The notes under the pieces were generated by a model that was not told the origin of the DNA, made no database searches, and worked only from the letters and a program-made list of their open reading frames with translations. Below, in pieces: positions 25,887-34,697 of a stretch of DNA of 64,000 bases. Position 1 is the first letter of the stretch, and the number at the start of each line of letters is the position of its first letter. The translations under genes were made by a program, and so were the position numbers. The stretch is from Pelagibius sp964472095 (GTDB taxonomy: Bacteria; Pseudomonadota; Alphaproteobacteria; Kiloniellales; Kiloniellaceae), in NCBI GenBank assembly GCA_964472095.1, contig CAYYIV010000003.1:1-64000 (forward strand). The letters are read 5' to 3'.

Positions 25887-27059
25887 TTGAGCACCTGGTT
25901 ACCGAGAGAGATCGAGGCCAAGCGGCAGGCCTTGCAGCAGGTGCTGCGCCCGATCGCGGAAGCCGGCGGTCTGCCCAACGAGACCTACACCTCCGACCGC
26001 TTCGCCGCCGTCGAGCGCGACGAGGTGCTGGCGAAGACCTGGACCTGCATCGGCGTCGGCGCCTGGGTCGCCGAGCCCGGCGACCTGAAGCCCGTGCAGC
26101 TGCAGGGCCTGCCGCTGCTCATGCTGCGCGACCGCGACGGCACGCTGCGTGTCTTCCACAACGTCTGCAGCCATCGCGGGCTCGAGCTGGTGACGGCGCC
26201 CTGCCGTTCCAAGGGCCTCATCCGCTGTCCCTACCACTCCTGGAGCTACGCCCTGGACGGCGCTCTGAAGGCGACACCTTTCATCGGCGGCCCGAGCAGC
26301 AACACCTGCGAGGGCTTCGACAAAGCCAAGCACGGCCTGAAGCCGGTGCGCAGCGCCGTGTGGTGCGACGCCGTCTTCGTCGACCTCTCCGGCGAGGCGC
26401 CTGCCTTTGAGGACTTCATCGCCCCCATCGCCGCGCGCTGGCAGGATTTCGATATGGCGCGGCTGCGCCACGGCGGCGCGGACTCGTCTTTCGTCATCGA
26501 GGTCGGCTGCAACTGGAAGCTGGCGGTGGAGAACTACTGCGAGGCCTATCACCTGCCGTGGATCCACCCGGCGCTCAACAGCTACTCGCGCCTGGAGGAT
26601 CACTACAACATAGCGCTCGGGGGGCACATGGCGGGGCAGGGCAGCACCGCCTACCGTCCCTCGCTCAGCGGCGACGGCCGGCAGTTCCCGGCGCATCCCG
26701 GCCTGCCGGGGAAATGGGACGGCGCGGCCGAGTACCTGGCGCTGTTCCCCAACGTGCTCTTCGGCGTCCACGCTGACCACTTCTACACCGTGGTGCTGGA
26801 GCCGCTCGGGCCCGATCGGACCCGCGAGCACTTCGAAATCTACTACTTCGACGAGACGGCCCTCGGCGACGGCTACGCCGACATGCGGGCGACCAACGCA
26901 CGCCAGTGGCAGACGGTCTTCGAGGAGGATCGCGGCGTGGTCGAGGGCATGCAGGCCGGGCGCGCCTCGCCGGCCTTTACCGGCGGCGTGTTCTCGCCGG
27001 TGATGGACGGCCCGACCCACTGCTTCCACCAGTGGATGGCGGGCCGCCTGCTCGGCTGA
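25887..27059 (+). CDS. Rieske ring-hydroxylating-type oxygenase alpha subunit, quaternary-amine (GbcA/CntA-like) group
   Basis: Non-haem iron oxygenase of 390 residues. Rieske 2Fe-2S ligands are Cys94-x-His96 and Cys114-x2-His117. The catalytic iron motif is ENYCEAYHLPWIHP with His222 and His227. The bridging position that is Asp in aromatic dioxygenases is Glu219, as in carnitine and glycine betaine oxygenases. A TTG start follows a GAAGGGAG site. No reductase gene is adjacent. The nearby sarcosine/dimethylglycine dehydrogenase (32188) supports a role in N-demethylation of a betaine-like compound, but the substrate is inferred. Confidence 0.85.
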   Translation: MSTWLPREIEAKRQALQQVLRPIAEAGGLPNETYTSDRFAAVERDEVLAKTWTCIGVGAWVAEPGDLKPVQLQGLPLLMLRDRDGTLRVFHNVCSHRGLELVTAPCRSKGLIRCPYHSWSYALDGALKATPFIGGPSSNTCEGFDKAKHGLKPVRSAVWCDAVFVDLSGEAPAFEDFIAPIAARWQDFDMARLRHGGADSSFVIEVGCNWKLAVENYCEAYHLPWIHPALNSYSRLEDHYNIALGGHMAGQGSTAYRPSLSGDGRQFPAHPGLPGKWDGAAEYLALFPNVLFGVHADHFYTVVLEPLGPDRTREHFEIYYFDETALGDGYADMRATNARQWQTVFEEDRGVVEGMQAGRASPAFTGGVFSPVMDGPTHCFHQWMAGRLLG

Positions 27060-27149
27060 AGCGGGCCGCCGCGCGCGCGAAGCGGTGGACAGCCTGCATC
27101 CGCGGTCGTAATCTTTTCAGCGGTTGCAACGTCCACAGGAGGTTCCCTC

Positions 27150-27830
27150 ATGGCCGCTGCGAAACCCAAGCCCCGAAAGGCACACGGCGCCGCAGGCAGG
27201 CGGCAAGCGCCTGGTTCCGCTGACGAGGCTGCCTTGCGCGCCCGCATTGTCGAGACGGCCCTCGACGTCGCCGAGGACTGGGGCTGGTATGACCTCCGCC
27301 TGCACCATGTGGCAGAGCGCTTGCGGTTGCCGCTGGCCGCGATCCGCACCCGGTTCCGCGACGGCGACGCCATCGCCGACGCCTGGATCGCGCGGGCCGA
27401 CGAGGCCATGCTGGCCGGAGCACCAAAGGGCTTTGCGTCGCTGCCGGCAGAACGGCGGCTGCAGATCTCGCTGGAGGCCTGGCTCGACGCCCTGGCGCCC
27501 CGCCGCAAGGTGACGGCGCAGATGTTCCGCGCCAAGCTCTGGCCCGTGCATGTCCATCACAACCTGGCCCTCGTCACCTGGACCTCGCGCACCGTGCAGT
27601 GGTGGCGCGAGGCCGCGCTGCTCGACGGCAAGGGCCAGCGCCGCTCGGTCGAGGAGATCGGCATGACGCTGGTCTTCCTCTCCACGCTGGCGCGCTGGTG
27701 CTGCGACCGCTCCGAGGGGCAGGCGGACAGCAAGGCATACCTGAGGCGCTGCCTCGAGCGTGCCGACGGCCTCATGGCGCGCGCCTGTCGGCGCCGGCGG
27801 AGCGGGGCCCCTTCACCCAGCTCCGTCTGA
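27150..27830 (+). CDS. TetR-like transcriptional regulator
   Basis: A 226-residue protein with a basic N-terminal tail and a TetR-type helix-turn-helix (RARIVETALDVAEDWGWYDLRLHHVAERLRLPLAAIRTRFRDGDAIADAW), followed by a helical ligand domain and a basic C-terminus (ACRRRRSG). It follows the Rieske oxygenase gene in the same direction with a gap of about 90 bases. It may regulate that gene, but distance and lack of divergent layout leave this open. Confidence 0.75.
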   Translation: MAAAKPKPRKAHGAAGRRQAPGSADEAALRARIVETALDVAEDWGWYDLRLHHVAERLRLPLAAIRTRFRDGDAIADAWIARADEAMLAGAPKGFASLPAERRLQISLEAWLDALAPRRKVTAQMFRAKLWPVHVHHNLALVTWTSRTVQWWREAALLDGKGQRRSVEEIGMTLVFLSTLARWCCDRSEGQADSKAYLRRCLERADGLMARACRRRRSGAPSPSSV

Positions 27831-27859
27831 CCGCGTGAATCCGATCTCATTCAAACGGG

Positions 27860-27923
27860 TAGAGCAGATTCACACGGTCGATGGATCGCCGAAGGCGATT
27901 CCATGCGACCGTGATCTGCTCTA
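27860..27923. repeat. 64-base hairpin repeat
   Basis: Almost the whole segment folds into one stem: TAGAGCAGAT pairs with ATCTGCTCTA, ACGGTCG with CGACCGT, ATGGA with TCCAT, and TCGCC-GAA-GGCGA forms the tip. It lies between the convergent TetR-like and NTF2-like genes. Elements of this shape are common in alphaproteobacterial intergenic DNA; it may also act as a terminator. Confidence 0.7.
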
Positions 27924-27937
27924 GGGGAGAGGGCTTT

Positions 27938-28330
27938 TCATTCCTCGCGCAGGTCGAAGTGGAAGACCTTGGAGATGATCTGCCAGCGGCCGTCGACCTG
28001 GATCAAGGTCAGCAGGTCGGTGAAGAACTTCGGGCCGATGGCGCACTCGACGCGGGCGAAGGCGGTGACCGGCCCGGCGAACTCCAGCGAGACGATCTGG
28101 TCCTTGCGCGGTTCCTTGCGGCTGGCCGGGGAGGGCCGCGCATCGACGATGGGAAAGTACTGATCCATGGTCAGATGCAGCGGCTCTCCGCCGTTGGCCG
28201 CCGCCTCGGTGGCCGTCACGTAGTGCGCCAGGGGATGGAAGACCCGGCGCAGCCTTGCGGTGTCGCTGTGGTGCAGGCCGTCGAAGTAGCTCTGCAACAC
28301 GGCGACCACCGCGGCGTAGTGTTCCGCCAT
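27938..28330 (-). CDS. NTF2-like (SnoaL-type) protein
   Basis: A 130-residue cytoplasmic protein of the nuclear transport factor 2 fold: VLQSYFDGLHHSDTARLRRVFHPLAHY at the start, and FFTDLLTLIQVDGRWQIISKVFHF at the end. Members bind small ligands or act as isomerases/hydrolases. ATG 28330 is preferred to a GTG three codons earlier. It lies 14 bases after the gstA-like gene on the same strand, so the two are likely co-transcribed and both answer to the HxlR regulator region. Confidence 0.78.
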   Translation of the reverse strand: MAEHYAAVVAVLQSYFDGLHHSDTARLRRVFHPLAHYVTATEAAANGGEPLHLTMDQYFPIVDARPSPASRKEPRKDQIVSLEFAGPVTAFARVECAIGPKFFTDLLTLIQVDGRWQIISKVFHFDLREE

Positions 28331-28344
28331 GACGGCCACCGTGC

Positions 28345-28956
28345 TCAGGCGGCCAGGCCTTCGGCCTTCAGCGCTGCCTGCACCGACGCGCGGCCGACGA
28401 TCCGCTGATGGAAGGCGGCGACATGGGGCCAGTTGTCGAGGCCGATGCCGGTGGGGAGTGTCCAGTTGACCACGACGAAGAGATAGGCGTCGGCCACCGT
28501 GAAGCCGTCGCCCACCAGGTAGCTGCGGCCGTCGGAGAGCAGCTTCTCGACCAGGTCCAGCTTCTCGGTCACATTGGTCCTGGCGGCGGCCTTGTCGGCC
28601 TCGCTGCTCTTTGGGTTGAAGAGAGGGCTGAAGGCCTTGTGGAGTTCGGAGGAGACGTAGTTCAGATGCTCCTGCAGGTGCACGCGCGCGCGGCTGCCGG
28701 CGGCGGGCGCCAGCGCCGCCTTGGGGTTCTCGTCGGCGATGTACTGCAGGATCGCGACGCCTTCGGTCAGCACCTCGCCATCGTCGAGGGCCAGGGTGGG
28801 AACGTAGCCCTTGGGGTTGATCGCCAGGAAGTCTGCACCGCTTTCGGTCTTCATGCTGGCCTTGTCGAGGCGCTCCAGGTCGAAGGCGGCGCCGGCTTCG
28901 CGCAGGGCGATGTGGGAGGCGAGGGAGCAGGCACCCGGCAGGTAGTAGAGCTTCAT
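28345..28956 (-). CDS. gstA: glutathione S-transferase, GstA type
   Basis: A 203-residue cytosolic beta-class GST. The N-terminal thioredoxin-like domain reads MKLYYLPGACSLASHIALRE, very close to E. coli Gst, with the catalytic Cys10 and the GSH-site NPKGYVPTL and EGVAILQY. The C-terminal helical domain includes LVGDGFTVADAYLF. Conjugates glutathione to electrophiles. It is divergent from an HxlR regulator, an arrangement typical of electrophile-responsive pairs. Confidence 0.9.
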   Translation of the reverse strand: MKLYYLPGACSLASHIALREAGAAFDLERLDKASMKTESGADFLAINPKGYVPTLALDDGEVLTEGVAILQYIADENPKAALAPAAGSRARVHLQEHLNYVSSELHKAFSPLFNPKSSEADKAAARTNVTEKLDLVEKLLSDGRSYLVGDGFTVADAYLFVVVNWTLPTGIGLDNWPHVAAFHQRIVGRASVQAALKAEGLAA

Positions 28957-29129
28957 CTTGTCGATCTCCTGTTGTCTCTTCGGGCGGCCTCCGGCGGGAC
29001 GCGACGGTTCCGTGGGGGCACGCTGCCCAAGAGGTAGGAGATAGAGTTACATTTGTATACTACGGGATGGAAGGTGACCGGATTATGTGGTATCCGATCA
29101 GTAACCAATGGTAACCCGTGGCAACTGAC

Positions 29130-29525
29130 ATGGCCCTGAAGCTCCGCAAGAACCTCAGCCCCGCGCCGCCCAACGAATGCCCGCTCAGCCGGTGCATGGA
29201 GGTGCTGCGCGGCGCCTGGACGCCGAACATCATCTGGAACCTCAGCGGCGGGCCGCGCCGCTTCAGCGAGCTGCGCGTCGACATCCCCAAGGTCTCCGCC
29301 AAGGTGCTGACGACCCGGCTGCGCGACCTCGAGACCAAGGGCGTGGTGCTGCGCGAGGTGAAGCCGACCTCGCCGCCCTCCGTCGAGTATTCCCTGACCG
29401 ACCTCGGCCGGCAACTCGTCCCCGCCATCAACGCCATCGCCGAGGTCGGCCACAAACTGAAGCTGCGCGCGAAGGCGCGGGACGGCGCCAAAAAGCCGCG
29501 CGCCAGGTCCCAGGCGGCCGAATGA
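29130..29525 (+). CDS. HxlR family transcriptional regulator
   Basis: Winged-helix regulator of 131 residues. CPLSRCMEVLRGAWTPNIIWNLSGGPRRFSEL holds the conserved N-terminal Cys of the family and the recognition helix region continues to VLTTRLRDLETKGVVLR; C-terminus is basic. ATG 29130 is preferred to a GTG at 29118. The gap to the divergent gstA contains a TTGTATAC motif and GTAACC/GGTAAC repeats that could be its operator. It probably senses electrophiles or quinones through the Cys. Confidence 0.88.
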   Translation: MALKLRKNLSPAPPNECPLSRCMEVLRGAWTPNIIWNLSGGPRRFSELRVDIPKVSAKVLTTRLRDLETKGVVLREVKPTSPPSVEYSLTDLGRQLVPAINAIAEVGHKLKLRAKARDGAKKPRARSQAAE

Positions 29526-29558
29526 CGCCGGCCACCGGGCCTGCCCTTGGCTTTCACT

Positions 29559-30161
29559 TTAGCCTTCCTGCCGACGCCCGATGCGGATGACTGCCGCGCG
29601 GCTGTCGTCCGCGAGCTGAAACGCGAAGCGGCCCTGACCCTCGTGAACGAGGGTTTCGCCCGGCATCAGGTCGTGCGGCTTGCCGCCGTCCACCCGAACC
29701 GCGCAGCCGCCGGCAAGGTTGTGAATCAGAAGGCAATCCTGGTCGCCGACTTGCGAGGTGGCGCTGCGGGGACCGTGCCAGAAATCCATCTCCGCCGCGA
29801 AATGCCGGCGCAGGACCATGACGTTGAGATCGCGCACAGGGCCGCGCCGCAGGCGCCCGGAAAGCGGCTCGTCACCGGAAATCCGGACGGCCTGAAAGGG
29901 CTCCAGCGCGATGGTCGCGCCGTCCGGAGACACCAGGTCCATGCCCTCGCCGTCGATCACGGCGATCACGCGGTCGGTCTCAGGAAAATTCGAGAAGGGA
30001 CCGTCCTGCGCAACCTCGGCCAGGGAGACACGCCAGCCCCAGCTCCCGCCGCCGCTTGGCGAGGGAGACGTTGCAATCTCTCTGGTGACCCCGCCGCCGT
30101 TCTTCCAGGGCGTCGCCTTGATGTCCGACGTCAGGATGCGCCGGGTCGAAGAGCTTGGCAT
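29559..30161 (-). CDS. HutD/Ves family protein
   Basis: A 200-residue cupin-fold protein. ATPWKNGGGVTREIA near the N-terminus and WRVSLAEVAQDGPFSNFPETDRVIAVIDGEGM are the hallmark blocks of HutD/Ves. HutD is linked to histidine utilisation, but no hut gene is visible here. It follows the DUF427 gene by six bases on the same strand, so it is likely in an operon with DUF427 and the FAH-family gene. Confidence 0.88.
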   Translation of the reverse strand: MPSSSTRRILTSDIKATPWKNGGGVTREIATSPSPSGGGSWGWRVSLAEVAQDGPFSNFPETDRVIAVIDGEGMDLVSPDGATIALEPFQAVRISGDEPLSGRLRRGPVRDLNVMVLRRHFAAEMDFWHGPRSATSQVGDQDCLLIHNLAGGCAVRVDGGKPHDLMPGETLVHEGQGRFAFQLADDSRAAVIRIGRRQEG

Positions 30162-30167
30162 TGTCCC

Positions 30168-30530
30168 TCACGCCTTCGCGACGGTCACCTTGTCGGGGTA
30201 GAAGGCGACGTAGCCCTTCACCGCGCGCACCATGGGCAGCGGCTCGGGATAGAACCAGGCGGCGTCCTCCAGCAACGTGCCGTCGACCTGCACGTTGAAA
30301 TAGCCGGCATCGCCCTTGATCGGGCAGTGGCTGCTGCGCTCGCTCGGCGCCAGGAACTCCCGCTCGATGTCGTCCTGCGGGAAGTAGATCACCGGCGGGT
30401 AGGTTTTAGAGCCGTTCACCTCTTCCAGGATCATGGCGCGGTCGGACCGCGCGATGGTGACGGCGCCGACCTTGGCGACGTAGGGCTCTCCGGCCATGGA
30501 AACGCTGGCGCTGTGGGTTTTCTGCGTCAT
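30168..30530 (-). CDS. DUF427 domain protein
   Basis: A 120-residue soluble protein. The pattern VTIARSDRAMILEEVNG, YFPQDDIEREFLAPSERSSHCPIKGDAGYF and AAWFYPEPLPMVRAVKGYVAFYPDKV is that of DUF427 (COG2343), a beta-rich family of unknown function. ATG 30530 is used; the longer frame begins with a rarer codon. Between FAH-family and HutD genes on the minus strand. Confidence 0.88.
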   Translation of the reverse strand: MTQKTHSASVSMAGEPYVAKVGAVTIARSDRAMILEEVNGSKTYPPVIYFPQDDIEREFLAPSERSSHCPIKGDAGYFNVQVDGTLLEDAAWFYPEPLPMVRAVKGYVAFYPDKVTVAKA

Positions 30531-30602
30531 CGGCAAACTCCCGGAGTTGAGAAACAATGATTCACATAGGGTCGAAGGCGCCGAGATCCAGGGGCCGGCT
30601 TC

Positions 30603-31787
30603 CTACAGCAGCCCGCGTGCCGCGAGGTTGCGCAGCAACGCCGTCGACCCGAAGGTCCAGGGCTCGATCTTGTCACAGTGGTTCACGCGGTTCACCAGGG
30701 CGCCGAGTTCCCGGGCGCGGATGGTGACGCGGTCGCCGAGCCTGTGGGTGAAGCCCTCGCCGGGGCGGTCGCGGTCGTGCACCGGCGCGAACATGGTGCC
30801 GAGGAAGAGCACCAGGCCGTCGGGATACTGGTGGTCGGCGTTGGCCGCCTGGGCGACGAGATCCTCGACGTCGCGGCTGATGGCGGACAGCGGATAGCTG
30901 TCGGCGATGGCGAAGCCGTCCTCGCCGGCGACCTCGACTTCGATGACGATGTTGCGCAGCGCCGTCATGTCGAAGCTGGCGTCGAGCAGGCGGATGAAAG
31001 GGCCGAGCGCGCAGGAGGCGTTGTTGTCCTTGGCGCGGCCGAGCAGCAGGGCGCTGCGGCCCTCGACGTCGCGCAGGTTCACGTCGTTGCCGAGGGTGGC
31101 GCCGACGATCCTGCCACGGCCGTTCACCACCACCGCCACCTCGGGCTCCGGGTTGTTCCACACGGAGGTCGCGAGGATGCCGATCTCGGCGCCGGTGCCG
31201 ACGGCGGACATGGGCTGGGATTTGGTGAAGATCTCGGCGTCGGGGCCGATGCCGACCTCCAGGTACTGCGACCAGAGGCCGCGCTCGATGAGCGAGGCCT
31301 TCAGCTTCGCCGCCTCGGGCGAGCCGGGCTTCAGGGCCGCCAGCTCGGTGCCGATCTCCTTGGCGAGGGCGGCGCGGATGGAGTCGGCCTGGCGCGGGTC
31401 GCCCTTGGCCTGCTCCTCGATCACCCGCTCCAGCATGGAGGCGACGAAGGTGACGCCGCTGGCGCGCAGCGCCTGCAGGTCGCAGGGCGCGAGGAACCAG
31501 GGCTTCGATTTGTCTCGCGCGTTCCAGCCCGAGTTGGCGAGCATCGCCGCCACCTCGCCGACCGCCGGCAGCGTGCCGGCGTCGAGGGCCGCGCGCACCG
31601 CCTTGGCCGGGTCGTCGAGGTCGAACAGCAGCGAGGTGGTCGGCGCCAGGCCGGAGAGGTCGCGCACCTGCGCGCCGTCCAGCACCACCGGGCTCGGCCC
31701 GGCGAGGTCGCCGGGCAGCCAGGCGCGGCCGATCAGCAGTCCCGCGGTCTTGTCTTCAGGTAGGATGAGGTCGGGGGAAAGGTCCAT
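30603..31787 (-). CDS. fumarylacetoacetate hydrolase-family enzyme (sugar-acid dehydratase/hydrolase-like)
   Basis: Cytoplasmic enzyme of 394 residues. The C-terminal half has FAH-fold features: AEIGILATSVWNNPEPEVAVVV with the metal-binding Glu residues, GATLGNDVNLRDVEGRSALLL and GRAKDNNASCALGPF. Length near 390 and a long N-terminal part match the FAH members that act as 2-keto-3-deoxy sugar-acid dehydratases better than the short hydrolases. ATG 31787 is chosen because a GAGAAGAGA site precedes it. First gene of a minus-strand set with DUF427 and HutD. Substrate unknown. Confidence 0.8.
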   Translation of the reverse strand: MDLSPDLILPEDKTAGLLIGRAWLPGDLAGPSPVVLDGAQVRDLSGLAPTTSLLFDLDDPAKAVRAALDAGTLPAVGEVAAMLANSGWNARDKSKPWFLAPCDLQALRASGVTFVASMLERVIEEQAKGDPRQADSIRAALAKEIGTELAALKPGSPEAAKLKASLIERGLWSQYLEVGIGPDAEIFTKSQPMSAVGTGAEIGILATSVWNNPEPEVAVVVNGRGRIVGATLGNDVNLRDVEGRSALLLGRAKDNNASCALGPFIRLLDASFDMTALRNIVIEVEVAGEDGFAIADSYPLSAISRDVEDLVAQAANADHQYPDGLVLFLGTMFAPVHDRDRPGEGFTHRLGDRVTIRARELGALVNRVNHCDKIEPWTFGSTALLRNLAARGLL

Positions 31788-31854
31788 CGGGCGGGTCTCT
31801 TCTCTCGGAGATTGCAAGGGCCGGCCATCATAGGCAGTCGGGGCCGCGGTTGGA

Positions 31855-32080
31855 ACACCCTCTCCCTCGCATTTCCATCCCTCTCCCCTTGTGGGAGAGG
31901 GTTGCGGAGCGTTGGCGAACGCATTGCGTGAGCCTACGCGAAGCTGGGTGAGGGGGAAGCGGTGGGGCCATTTGACGGTGACGGCCTTGCGATCCGCGGA
32001 TCCCCCTCACCCAGCTTCGTCTAAGCTCGCTTCGCTCGCCAAGACTGCGCAGCCCTCTCCCGCCAGGGGAGAGGGCAAAT
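31855..32080. repeat. long inverted-repeat element between divergent genes
   Basis: CCCTCTCCC/GGGAGAGGG arms at both ends and internal AAGCTGGGTGAGGGGG (31950 region) facing CCCCCTCACCCAGCTT (32004 region). It is non-coding and occupies most of the 400-base gap between the FAH-family gene and the dehydrogenase gene at 32188. Elements of this type recur in alphaproteobacterial genomes. Confidence 0.6.
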
Positions 32081-32187
32081 GAACGAGAGGCGAGGGATGA
32101 CGACTGAAAATTCCGCTGGCCTCTTCCCCACACCCCCTCCTAGGCTGCTGCGCGTCGTCAGTGCCATTTCCTTCCAGAGGCTCTTCC

Positions 32188-34659
32188 ATGTCCGACCTTC
32201 CTGCGCGGGCCCGCGCGGTCATCATCGGCGGCGGCGTCATCGGCTGCTCCGTCGCCTACCATCTGGCAAAGCTCGGCTGGCGCGACGTCGTGCTGCTGGA
32301 GCGCAAGCAGCTGACCTGCGGCACCACCTGGCACGCGGCCGGCCTCATCGGGCAGCTGCGCGCCACGGCGAACATGACCCAGCTCGCCAAGTACTCGGCC
32401 GAGCTCTACGCCACGCTGGAGGCGGAGACCGGCGTCGCCACCGGCTTCAAACAGAACGGCTCGGTCTCCGTCGCGCTGACGGGCGAGCGCCTGGAGGAGC
32501 TGAAGCGCGGCGCCTCCATGGCCAAGACTTTCGGTCTGGAGGTCGCGGTGCTGACGCCCGGCGACATCGCGCAGATCTATCCGCTGCTGAACCTGGAGGA
32601 CGTCACCGGCGGCGTCTTCATCGCCAAGGACGGCCAGGCCGACCCGGCCAACATCGCCCATGCCCTGGCCAAGGGCGCGCGACAGAACGGCGCTGCCATC
32701 TTCGAGCAGACCAGGGTAACCGGCATCACGCAGGCGAAGGGTCGCGTCACCGGCGTCGAGACCGACCGCGGCAGCATCGAGGCCGAGTACGTCGTGAACT
32801 GCGCCGGCATGTGGGGACGCGACGTGGGCCTGCTGGCCGGCGTCAGCGTGCCGCTGCAGGCCTGCGAGCACTTCTACATCGTGACCGAGCAGATCCCGGA
32901 ACTGCCGCGCAACCTGCCGGTGCTGCGGGTCGCCGACGAGTGCGCCTACGTGAAGGAGGACGCCGGCAAGATCCTGCTCGGCGCCTTCGAGCCGGTGGCC
33001 AAGCCCTGGGGCCTGGACGGCATCCCCGAGGACTTCTGCTTCGACCAGCTGCCGGAGGACTTCGACCACTTCGCGCCGATCCTGGAGGCCGCCGTGAAGC
33101 GCCTGCCGATCCTGGAGACCGCCGGCATCCACACCTTCTTCAACGGGCCGGAGAGCTTCACGCCCGACGACCGCTACCTGCTGGGCGAGGCGCCGGAGCT
33201 TGCGCACTTCTTCGTCGCCGCCGGCTTCAACTCGGTCGGCATCCAGTCGGCCGGCGGCGCCGGCAAGGCGCTGGCCGAGTGGATGGACGGCGGCCAGCCG
33301 CCCTTCGACCTCTGGGACGTCGACATCCGGCGCCTGCAGCCGTTCCAGAACAACCGCAGCTACCTCCACGAGCGCGCCACCGAATCCCTCGGCCTGCTCT
33401 ACGCCGACCACTTCCCCTACCGCCAGTTCGCCACCGCGCGCGGCGTGCGCCAGTCGCCGCTGCACGAGCGCTTGGCCGAACGCGGCGCCTGCTTCGGCGA
33501 GGCGGCCGGCTGGGAGCGCGCCAACTGGTTTTTGCCGGAAGAAGCGCAAGCGCGCGGCGAGCAACCCGCGTACCGCTATGCCTGGGGGCGGCAGAACTGG
33601 TTCGACTACTCAGGCGCCGAGCACAAGGCGGTGCGCGAAGGCGTCGGCCTCTTCGACCTCACCTCCTTCGCCAAGATCCGCGTCGAGGGGCGCGACGCCG
33701 AGGCGGTGCTGCAGCGGATCTGCGCCAACGACGTGGCCGTGGCGCCGGGGCGCAGCGTCTACACCCAGTGGCTGAACGAGCGGGGCGGCATCGAGGCGGA
33801 CCTCACCGTGACGCGCCTTTCGGAGACCGCCTTTCTCGTCGTCACCGGCACCGCCGTCGCGCGCCGCGACCTCGCCTGGCTGCAGCGCCACATCCCGGAG
33901 GAGGCGCACTGCATCGCCACCGAGGTGACGGCGGGCGAGGCGGTGATCGCCGTCATGGGCCCGCGCGCCCGCGACGTCATGGCGAAGGCGAGCCCGGCCG
34001 ACTTCTCCGACGCCGCCTTTCCCTTCGGCACGGCGCAGGTCATCGAGATCGGCGCGGCGCTGGCGCGCGCCCACCGCATCTCCTACGTCGGCGAGCTGGG
34101 CTGGGAGCTCTACGTCTCCGCCGAGATGGCGCGCCATGCCTTCGACCGCGTGATGGCGGCGGGCGAGCCGCTCGGCCTGCGGCTCTGCGGCCTCCACGCG
34201 CTCGACTCCTGCCGCCTCGAGAAGGCCTTCCGCCACTTCGGCCACGACATCTCCGACGAGGACCACGTGCTGGAGGCCGGCCTCGGCTTCGCCGTGAAGA
34301 CGGAAAAGCCGGCCGGGCGCTTCGGCGACTTCATCGGCCGCGACGCCGTGCTGCGGAAGCGCGAGGCCGGGCTGACGCGGCGCCTCCTGCAGTTCAAGCT
34401 GAACGATCCCGAACCGCTGCTCTATCACAACGAGCCGATCTGGCGCGACGGCCGCCTCGCCGGCCGCCTCACCTCAGGCGCCTACGGCCACCACCTGGGC
34501 GCCGCCGTGGGGTTGGGGTATGTGGGGTGCGAAGTGGGGGAGGGCGCGGAGGCGCTGCCGGGATCTGAGTATCAGATCGAGGTGGCGGGGGAGAAGGTGG
34601 CGGCGGTGGCGAGCCTCAAGCCGCTCTACGACCCGAAAGGGGAGAGGGTGCGGGGGTAG
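32188..34659 (+). CDS. FAD-dependent sarcosine/dimethylglycine dehydrogenase with GCV-T domain
   Basis: Oxidative N-demethylation of dimethylglycine or sarcosine, passing the methyl group to tetrahydrofolate. The 823-residue protein begins with a FAD dinucleotide motif (VIIGGGVIGCSVAYHLAKLG) and the CGTTWHAAGL motif, where His49 corresponds to the residue carrying covalent FAD in DMGDH/SarDH. The C-terminal half is aminomethyltransferase-like (YAWGRQNWFDYSGAEHKAVR, VYTQWLNERGGIEADLTVTR, LGWELYVS). ATG 32188 is used rather than GTG 32161. It may complete betaine degradation with the Rieske oxygenase at 25887. Which amine is used is not certain. Confidence 0.88.
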   Translation: MSDLPARARAVIIGGGVIGCSVAYHLAKLGWRDVVLLERKQLTCGTTWHAAGLIGQLRATANMTQLAKYSAELYATLEAETGVATGFKQNGSVSVALTGERLEELKRGASMAKTFGLEVAVLTPGDIAQIYPLLNLEDVTGGVFIAKDGQADPANIAHALAKGARQNGAAIFEQTRVTGITQAKGRVTGVETDRGSIEAEYVVNCAGMWGRDVGLLAGVSVPLQACEHFYIVTEQIPELPRNLPVLRVADECAYVKEDAGKILLGAFEPVAKPWGLDGIPEDFCFDQLPEDFDHFAPILEAAVKRLPILETAGIHTFFNGPESFTPDDRYLLGEAPELAHFFVAAGFNSVGIQSAGGAGKALAEWMDGGQPPFDLWDVDIRRLQPFQNNRSYLHERATESLGLLYADHFPYRQFATARGVRQSPLHERLAERGACFGEAAGWERANWFLPEEAQARGEQPAYRYAWGRQNWFDYSGAEHKAVREGVGLFDLTSFAKIRVEGRDAEAVLQRICANDVAVAPGRSVYTQWLNERGGIEADLTVTRLSETAFLVVTGTAVARRDLAWLQRHIPEEAHCIATEVTAGEAVIAVMGPRARDVMAKASPADFSDAAFPFGTAQVIEIGAALARAHRISYVGELGWELYVSAEMARHAFDRVMAAGEPLGLRLCGLHALDSCRLEKAFRHFGHDISDEDHVLEAGLGFAVKTEKPAGRFGDFIGRDAVLRKREAGLTRRLLQFKLNDPEPLLYHNEPIWRDGRLAGRLTSGAYGHHLGAAVGLGYVGCEVGEGAEALPGSEYQIEVAGEKVAAVASLKPLYDPKGERVRG

Positions 34660-34697
34660 GGAGAGGGGCGTGGAACAGGAGGCGTACCATGATGCAG

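Noticed and set aside
31855..32080. Inverted repeat region as a CRISPR-like array
   Set aside because: There are only inverted pairs and no regularly spaced direct repeats.
32079..34568. 829-residue Arg-rich frame over the sarcosine dehydrogenase
   Set aside because: It is in another frame of a recognised enzyme gene and has an Arg/Ala-rich composition typical of a frame-shifted reading.
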